Origin: JAIOQJ01 sp963718635
GTDB taxonomy: Bacteria > Planctomycetota > Planctomycetia > Gemmatales > Gemmataceae
Reading direction: 5' to 3'
DNA: 64,000 nucleotides
NCBI GenBank assembly: GCA_963718635.1
Contig: OY970367.1
Coordinates: 682,001-746,000 of the forward strand
Positions within the stretch are counted from its first letter, which is position 1. The number at the start of each line of letters is the position of its first letter. The notes under the pieces were generated by a model that was given only the letters and a program-made list of their open reading frames with translations, had not been told where the DNA came from and searched no databases. Shown here in pieces: positions 58,528 to 64,000 of the stretch. Both the position numbers and the translations under genes were made by a program.

Positions 58528-59758
58528 ATGGTTCGCGTTCTTGCAATTGTTGTTTTGGGTTTTTGCATCTCCCGCGCTGCCGCTTTGGATGCGGTCGGCG
58601 CCATCAAGAAAATCGATGCCGACAATGGGATTGTCTATGTCCACGCTAACGGGCAGGACCGTACGCTGGCGCTTGCCAAGGAAGTGAAATTCCTGGGCGT
58701 TGATGGCAAACCCCTTGCTGATGGCATCCGGTCAAAAGAGTTCAACGAGGGTGCGGAAGTCACCATTTCCGTTCAGTTCGCCGATGGCAAACCGATGTTG
58801 CACATCATGCGTCTGGGCAATCATCTGGCGCCCAAGAAAACGAAAGAAGACGCTAAAACTGCAACTGGTAAATCAACGGTCGGCCTAAAACCCTTGACTG
58901 AAATGACGGCCGACGAGAAGTACAAAGGAGAAGACGGCGGCCTCTACGGCGTCGGTAAGAACGAACCTCCTGCAAGTCATTTAGCCGAAGCCACAAAAGA
59001 GACTGCCAGGATCGTTCCACTTGGCCGCGAAGGTAAGCCAGCGCCAGACGGCATCATCGGATTCGTTTCGATCAGCATGTCAAACGCGACACAAGAGTTT
59101 TCGCGCTTTAAAGAAATCGCCGACAAGGATGCTCAAAAGTCGTCAGCGGTTGCCATCGTGGATTGTGCGCAAGGCGGACAGGCAATGGCACAGTGGGTCG
59201 ATCCTAATGCGAAAGCTTGGACTGAAACGGATAGACGGTTGAATGCCGCGAAAGTCAGTCCTCAGCAAGTGCAAGTTGCCTGGATTAAGCTGGCGAACGT
59301 AGGACCAACGGGAGACCTCCCGGTACATGGAAAGCAGCTGGAGCGCGATACGATCGCTGTAATTCATAACGCGAAAGCACGGTTTCCCAACCTACGTATC
59401 GCCTATCTTGGCAGCCGTATCTATGCCGGCTACGCGACTTCAAAATTGAATCCAGAGCCTTATGCTTTTGAAGGGGCGTTCGTTGTGCGCTGGCTCATAA
59501 AAGCGCAGATCGCGGGAAGTCGAGAACTGAAATTCTCTGGCGATAACGAGAAGGTGAAAGCGCCGCTGCTTCTTTGGGGGCCTTATTTCTGGGGCAATGG
59601 CGTCGTACCGCGAGGGTGATAAGTTGGTATGGGAGCGCGGAGACTTTGGAGCGGACGGCACACACCCGAGCGGGACTGGACGCCAAAAAGTTGCCGAGAT
59701 GCTGCTCAAGTTTTTCAAGGAAGATGCGCTCGCTAAGACATGGTTCGTGCAGAAATAA
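58528..59758 (+). CDS. Exported SGNH-type hydrolase-like protein (frameshift near the end)
   Basis: About 409 residues after removal of one base near 59611. A signal peptide, 'MVRVLAIVVLGFCISRAAA', leads it. An N-terminal beta domain ('GAIKKIDADNGIVYVHANGQDRTLALAKEVKFLG') is followed by an SGNH-like domain: 'IIGFVSISMSNATQEFSRF' (nucleophile Ser region), 'VAIVDCAQGGQAMAQWVDP' (Gly region), and, in the second frame, 'GADGTHPSGTGRQKVAEML' carrying the catalytic Asp-x-x-His. The last residues 'KTWFVQK' end at 59758. Probably a periplasmic esterase; the substrate is unknown. It lies after DUF1501 copy 3 with 164 bases between, perhaps one transcription unit. Confidence 0.8.
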
Positions 59759-59955
59759 TGCATCGATTCACCAGACCAAAGTGTTATTTGTAAGCAACCG
59801 ATCAGACGCGGCAATCGCAACTAACACACTAGCGCAGCCCGGTTCCGAAGCATAGCGATATTGATCCTCGCTTCACTTGCAGAACCTTACTAACGCTTCG
59901 CGACCGAGGCTCTCTGACACTCCGGGCAGCCCCCTCGCCTTTTATTATCGCCAAA

Positions 59956-59986
59956 ACGCGTGCTTCTCTGAAGCATGGGCTTTTTT
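59956..59986 (+). terminator. Terminator-like hairpin
   Basis: CGTGCTTC and GAAGCATG form an 8-bp stem with one G-T pair, loop TCT, followed by GGCTTTTTTCG. Lies between the SGNH-type gene and pyrH. Confidence 0.5.
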
Positions 59987-60008
59987 CGCAGGCTTGTCTT
60001 TCTATAAT
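59980..60008 (+). promoter_or_regulatory. Candidate pyrH promoter
   Basis: A perfect TATAAT (60003-60008) 31 bases before the pyrH ATG. The -35 is poor; CTTTTTT at about 59980 is in position. The ribosome site is GAGAG at about 60029. Confidence 0.4.
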
Positions 60009-60039
60009 TCTTGGGAAAGTGCTCCTCGAGAGATTTTCC

Positions 60040-60780
60040 ATGAGCGATTCGAATGATGGGCTGAGGCCGCGCTACCGACGGGTCCTGCTGAAAATGAGCG
60101 GCGAGGCCTTCGGCTATGGCGGCAAGTCGGGTATCAGCATTGATGAGACGCTTGCCATTTCGCATCAGATCAAGCGGGTCGTTTCGCGCGGGGTGCAGCT
60201 GGCCGTGGTGGTCGGCGGCGGGAACATTCTTCGTGGAGCGCAGTTCTCTCAAAGCGGCCAGATCATCAACGAAGCGACCGCCCACTACATGGGCATGCTC
60301 GCCACCGTGATGAACGGCCTCGCCCTGCAAGAAACTCTCGAAAGCATTGGTATGGAGACACGGCTGCTGACCGCGCTGCGGCTCGACAACGTGGCGGAGT
60401 TTTTCGTTCGCCGTCGTGCGATTCGCCATTTGGAGAAAGGCCGTGTTGTTATCCTTTCCGGCGGTACGGGAAATCCATTCGTGACGACCGACACCGCCGC
60501 CGCTTTGCGCGGGCGCGAGTTGAACGCGGAGATCCTCTTGAAGGCAACGCGCGTCGATGGCGTCTACAGCGAAGACCCCGAGAAGAACCCTCATGCCGTC
60601 CGCTACGAAAAATTGAACTACGAACAGGTGATGCGCGACAATTTGCGCGTAATGGACATGGCAGCGATCGATATGTGCCGTGAGCACGCGCTGCCGATTC
60701 TGGTCTTTAACTATAAGCGCGAAGGTTCGATCGAGCGGGCCATCGCGGGGAACATGATTGGAACGCTCGTAACGGCTTAG
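60040..60780 (+). CDS. pyrH: UMP kinase
   Basis: 246 residues from ATG 60040; an ATG 21 bases earlier adds non-conserved MLLERFS. It phosphorylates UMP to UDP, in the cytoplasm, as a hexamer. Amino-acid-kinase motifs: 'RVLLKMSGEAFG' at the start, 'LAVVVGGGNILRG' near residue 50, 'TALRLDNVAEFF', 'VVILSGGTGNPFVTTDTAAALRGRELNAEILLKATRVDGVYSEDP' near 140-180, and 'IPI..FNYKREGSIERAIAG' near the end. All are present without change. frr follows 27 bases later, the pyrH-frr pair that most bacteria keep. The length matches the family. Confidence 0.98.
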   Translation: MSDSNDGLRPRYRRVLLKMSGEAFGYGGKSGISIDETLAISHQIKRVVSRGVQLAVVVGGGNILRGAQFSQSGQIINEATAHYMGMLATVMNGLALQETLESIGMETRLLTALRLDNVAEFFVRRRAIRHLEKGRVVILSGGTGNPFVTTDTAAALRGRELNAEILLKATRVDGVYSEDPEKNPHAVRYEKLNYEQVMRDNLRVMDMAAIDMCREHALPILVFNYKREGSIERAIAGNMIGTLVTA

Positions 60781-60807
60781 CACGACTCCCGATACCCGGT
60801 GACAACC

Positions 60808-61368
60808 ATGATCAGCCAACAGATTCAGAAAGACTGTAAGGAGCGCATGGAAAAGGCGCTCGACGTTTTCCGTAATGAATTGAAAGGATTGCGCACCGGT
60901 CGGGCGTCGCCCGCGTTGCTCGATTCCATTCGGGTCGAATACTACGGCTCGCCGACGCCGATCAAGCAATTGGCGGCCGTCAGCACGCCGGACCCAACGC
61001 AGATTATGATCAAACCTTTCGACGCAGCTGCAATCAAAGATATTGAAAAGGCGATCCGCGGCAGCGATCTCGGCCTGGCGCCTAGCAACGACGGCAAAGT
61101 GATTCGATTGTCGATTCCGCCGATGTCCGGCGAGCAACGCACGAAACTGACGAAGAAAATCAAAGAGCAGGCGGAACATGCGAAGGTCGCCTGCCGCAAC
61201 ATTCGCCGCGATGCGAACAAACATGTCGAACAGGCCGAGAAAGATAAGACCATCAGCGAAGACGATAAGGAAAAAGGGCAGGAAGAGGTTCAGAAATTAC
61301 TGAAGTCCTACGAAAACCAGATCGATGCACTGGCCACTGCCAAATCCAAGGAAGTGATGGAGAAGTAA
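60808..61368 (+). CDS. frr: Ribosome recycling factor
   Basis: 186 residues from ATG 60808, with GGTGA 5 bases upstream; the GTG at 60799 would add three residues. It frees the ribosome from mRNA after termination, together with EF-G. Typical sequence: 'MEKALDVFRNELKGLRTGRASPALLDSIRVEYYGSPTPIKQLA' (N-terminal part), 'IMIKPFDAAAIKDIEKAIRGSDLGLAPSNDGKVIRLSIPPMSGEQR' (domain II), then a long charged helix, 'VACRNIRRDANKHVEQAEKDKTISEDDKEKGQEEVQKL'. Normal length (185). Same operon as pyrH, ended by a strong terminator. Confidence 0.98.
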   Translation: MISQQIQKDCKERMEKALDVFRNELKGLRTGRASPALLDSIRVEYYGSPTPIKQLAAVSTPDPTQIMIKPFDAAAIKDIEKAIRGSDLGLAPSNDGKVIRLSIPPMSGEQRTKLTKKIKEQAEHAKVACRNIRRDANKHVEQAEKDKTISEDDKEKGQEEVQKLLKSYENQIDALATAKSKEVMEK

Positions 61369-61375
61369 CTCAAAG

Positions 61376-61420
61376 CCGCTCACAGCTTCGCGCGAAGCTG
61401 TGAGCGGTGAAGAGTTTTTC
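61376..61420 (+). terminator. pyrH-frr rho-independent terminator
   Basis: CCGCTCACAGCTTCG and CGAAGCTGTGAGCGG form a perfect 15-bp stem around CG, followed by TGAAGAGTTTTTC, 8 bases after the frr stop. It ends just before the ATPase start. Confidence 0.9.
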
Positions 61421-61428
61421 AAAACCTC

Positions 61429-64000
61429 ATGGTTTCTCTCCGCGAACTCCTTTTACAATTTCCCAACTCCTCCGAGAAGGGCCTGTTAGACAGCGAAGTC
61501 GCCACCAGCTTGCAGCGGTTCGGGGCCAATCGACTGACTCCCTTACCCCGTCCATCGCTCGCCCGAAAGTTCCTCGACAAATTCGACGAAGCGATCATCC
61601 ACGTTCTGCTTGCCGCGACACTTCTCAAAACAGTCGTTGACCTCTTCGGCTCCTCGCCTCCTTGGGGCACGCTTGGCCTGGCGCTTATCGCGGTCACGAT
61701 AATTCCATTGATCTTCCTGAAACTGCAGGAGTGGATTCCCGCAGCGATGCTTGCCCTGGCTGTTGTGCTCTTCGGCATGAGCGTCGGCATCGGCCAACCC
61801 TCCTGGGAAGGGCTCGCTGTCATGATTGCGGTGATTCTGGCCACAGGCGTTGCTTTCCTAAGTGAATATCAAAGCGATAAAGAATTCGAAATCCTGAACG
61901 CGAGGAAGGAATCGTTGCGCACGAAGGTGGTTCGCGATGGCGGGTTGCGCTCGCTCCCGCTGGAAGAAGTGGTTGTCGGCGATCTCGTCGCGCTTGAGAT
62001 GGGCGATGAAGTCCCCGCTGATGGTCGGGTACTCAAGGCGAATGAACTTTATCTCGACCAATCATTGATGACGGGCGAATCCGAACCGGTCCGGAAGCAG
62101 TTACGGCCCAACGATGAAACAGCCGAAGGCGCCGACCATCCCGGTTGTCTTTATCGCGGAACGCAGGTCGTTGATGGGACCGGACAGATGATCGTGGCCG
62201 ACGTTGGCGATCTCACCATGCTCGGCCAAATCGCCCGCCGACTCAATTTCGCCGACGATGCCGCAAACGACAGCGGCGACACTTCCGAAAAGCGCGTTCA
62301 AAATAAGTTGACGATTTCGAAACAGCAAACGCCGCTCCAGGAGAAGCTGACCAAGCTTGCCGATCTCATCAGCAAGGTTGGCTACATCGCCGCGATCGCC
62401 ATTTTTCTCGCGCTACTGGTGCGCGGGATCATCGTCGGCGACATTCGCTTTTCCGCCGACGCTGCAGCCATGCATCAGACGATCAAGAACCTGCTCGGCT
62501 ACTTCGTTTATATGGTCATTGTGATTGTGGTTGCGGTGCCCGAAGGGCTGCCTATGAGCGTGACCGTATCACTAGCCCTGGCAATGCGCAAGATGACCCG
62601 AGCCAACAGTCTGGTGCGCCAGCTGGTCGCATGTGAAACCATCGGCTCGGCGACCATCATCTGTTCCGATAAAACCGGGACGCTGACACAAAACAAAATG
62701 CAAGTTGACCGGATTTTCTGGGACAACCAGACGTTCGAACGAAACAAGAATGACTGGCCGCGAGCCCTGAGTGAAACTGCAAAGGCGTCGGCTCCACTTG
62801 ACGTTATTGCTTTAAACGGCGCCGTTAATTCGACCGCGACTCTGGCGAATGTCGAGGGGAGCGTCGAGCTCGTCGGGAACTCGACTGAAGGTTCTCTGCT
62901 GCACTGGGTAGCCGAGGCCGGAGTCGATTATGCCAAGCTGCGCCGCGACAACAACGTGCTGTACCAGATGCATTTTTCATCCGAACGCAAGCGAATGACC
63001 ACAGTCATTGAACATGGTGGAGCGCTCTTGGCATTAGTGAAGGGAGCACCGGAACTTATTCTGGAAAGTTCGACGCATTATCTGACAACTGAGGGCGAAA
63101 GCAGCGAGCTCGACGCAGTCACCCGCGAGAAAATCACGGCTGCATTACAGCTGGCGGCAGGGCAGGGGATGCGTACGCTCGCCTTTGCCCACCGAACATT
63201 GCCTGCCGATATGCCACATGACGAAGATGCCATTCACGAAGGCCGTGAACAACTTCAGTGCGGGCTAGTCTTCGATGGGTTCGCTGCCATTCGCGATCCG
63301 CTGCGTCCCGATGTCAAGAGTGCGATTCAGCAATGTCGTGATGCAGGCATAGAAGTGATGATGATCACCGGCGACAACATCGAGACCGCCCGCGCCATCG
63401 GCCAGGAAATCGGCTTGCTCGATGTGCCGGACGTGTTGGTTTTGAGTTCAGCCGAGTTCGATGTGCTTAGTGATGACGAGGCGAAGGAGAAACTGCCACG
63501 TATACGGATACTCGCACGCGCTCGCCCGCTCGACAAATATCGGACGGTGCGACTGCTGCAGGAACTTCGTCACGTGGTCGCCGTCACCGGTGATGGAACG
63601 AACAACGCGCCGGCACTTAAGAAGGCCGACGTTGGCCTGGCGATGGGCGTTTCCGGCACGGAAGTCGCCAAAGAGGCAAGCAAAATTGTGCTGCTGGACG
63701 ACTCGTTCGCCACCATTGTCAATGCCGTCCATTGGGGGCGCTCGCTGTACGAAAACATCCAGCGCTTCATTCAGTTTCAGTTGACGATCAACGTGTCAGC
63801 CCTAGCGATCGCCTTCCTCGGGCCCTTCTTCGGCGTCAAGCCGCCTTTCACCGTTTTGCAACTGCTTTGGATCAACGTGATCATGGACACGTTCGCGGCC
63901 ATCGCGCTCTGCTCGGAGCCGCCAAGGCTAGGCCTGATGTGCATGAAGCCGAAACGGCGCGACGAGAACATCGTAACCCCTGCCATGAAAGGAACCATCC
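61429..64000 (+). CDS. P-type Ca2+-transporting ATPase (partial at the right edge)
   Basis: ATG 61429 with an open frame to base 64000: 857 residues so far, the last transmembrane helices being missing. It should pump Ca2+ (or Mn2+) across the inner membrane. Motifs: actuator 'DQSLMTGESEP' near residue 210, helix-4 'VVAVPEGLPMSVTVSLALAMRKM' with the ion-binding Pro-Glu-Gly near 363, phosphorylation 'CSDKTGTLTQNKM' with Asp414, 'MMITGDNIETARAIG' near 645, and the hinge 'VTGDGTNNAPALKKADVG' near 720. The hinge usually reads TGDGxND; here Asn replaces Asp at about residue 726. The helix-6 'LLWINVIMDTFAAIALC' with Asn and Asp is of the PMCA-like type (P2B). Confidence 0.93.
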   Translation, partial: MVSLRELLLQFPNSSEKGLLDSEVATSLQRFGANRLTPLPRPSLARKFLDKFDEAIIHVLLAATLLKTVVDLFGSSPPWGTLGLALIAVTIIPLIFLKLQEWIPAAMLALAVVLFGMSVGIGQPSWEGLAVMIAVILATGVAFLSEYQSDKEFEILNARKESLRTKVVRDGGLRSLPLEEVVVGDLVALEMGDEVPADGRVLKANELYLDQSLMTGESEPVRKQLRPNDETAEGADHPGCLYRGTQVVDGTGQMIVADVGDLTMLGQIARRLNFADDAANDSGDTSEKRVQNKLTISKQQTPLQEKLTKLADLISKVGYIAAIAIFLALLVRGIIVGDIRFSADAAAMHQTIKNLLGYFVYMVIVIVVAVPEGLPMSVTVSLALAMRKMTRANSLVRQLVACETIGSATIICSDKTGTLTQNKMQVDRIFWDNQTFERNKNDWPRALSETAKASAPLDVIALNGAVNSTATLANVEGSVELVGNSTEGSLLHWVAEAGVDYAKLRRDNNVLYQMHFSSERKRMTTVIEHGGALLALVKGAPELILESSTHYLTTEGESSELDAVTREKITAALQLAAGQGMRTLAFAHRTLPADMPHDEDAIHEGREQLQCGLVFDGFAAIRDPLRPDVKSAIQQCRDAGIEVMMITGDNIETARAIGQEIGLLDVPDVLVLSSAEFDVLSDDEAKEKLPRIRILARARPLDKYRTVRLLQELRHVVAVTGDGTNNAPALKKADVGLAMGVSGTEVAKEASKIVLLDDSFATIVNAVHWGRSLYENIQRFIQFQLTINVSALAIAFLGPFFGVKPPFTVLQLLWINVIMDTFAAIALCSEPPRLGLMCMKPKRRDENIVTPAMKGTI

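Larger units (their letters stand above)
59759..60039. other. Intergenic before pyrH
   Basis: No gene seen. The stretch holds a terminator-like hairpin and the likely pyrH promoter (see separate entries). Confidence 0.5.

Overview
The window reads as chromosomal DNA of a planctomycete, probably from the Gemmata-like group. This is inferred from content, not from a marker gene. The pointers are three DUF1501 proteins, a DUF1800 protein, a very large PVC-type dehydrogenase/cupredoxin/cytochrome c protein, a HEAT protein with a TIGR02996-like 'repeat-companion' N-terminus, a surface protein with the planctomycete 'LERLEERxTPA' export motif, a B12-dependent ribonucleotide reductase, and many intergenic palindromic repeats. 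I see no tRNA, rRNA, CRISPR array or replication origin.

Layout. 0-9.7 kb: a partial giant surface protein (-), a bestrophin-like channel (-), a kelch-like exported protein (-), a HEAT-repeat protein (-), a small hypothetical (+) and DUF1501 copy 1 (-). 9.9-19 kb (+): a stand-alone LigD-type polymerase, an Ig-like exported protein, a Tat-exported ThDP enzyme, metK, a two-gene unit of unknown function and an exported protein with a clear terminator. 19.1-26.8 kb: the PVC-type multidomain protein, a small WD40-like protein, nagA and a lipoprotein. 27.0-28.7 kb: a complete IS50/Tn5-like IS4-family element with 9-bp target duplication. 28.9-36.2 kb (-): a heavy-metal RND efflux operon (outer-membrane factor, adaptor, pump) joined by ATGA overlaps, preceded by an exported protein. 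36.7-41.7 kb (-): a small protein, DUF1501 copy 2, DsbD and a two-gene planctomycete unit. 42-46.5 kb (+): dcd and nrdJ, both for deoxynucleotide supply. 46.5-50.7 kb: an accessory stretch of small membrane, lipoprotein and antitoxin-like genes containing a second, decayed copy of the nrdJ 3' end, then dense repeats. 50.7-52.8 kb (-): ligA. 53-59.8 kb (+): an exported protein, DUF1800, a small protein, DUF1501 copy 3 and an SGNH-type protein. 60-64 kb (+): pyrH-frr with terminator, then a P-type Ca2+-ATPase running off the window.

Two themes need care. First, about 21 genes or gene parts need a one-base frame correction to give a normal protein, often in a short homopolymer. Affected genes include the normally essential ligA and dcd as well as nrdJ, so most are probably assembly errors rather than decay. 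Spans given here are the reconstructed genes. Second, at least five families of dispersed palindromic repeats fill the intergenic gaps, often just after stop codons. One copy is split by the IS.
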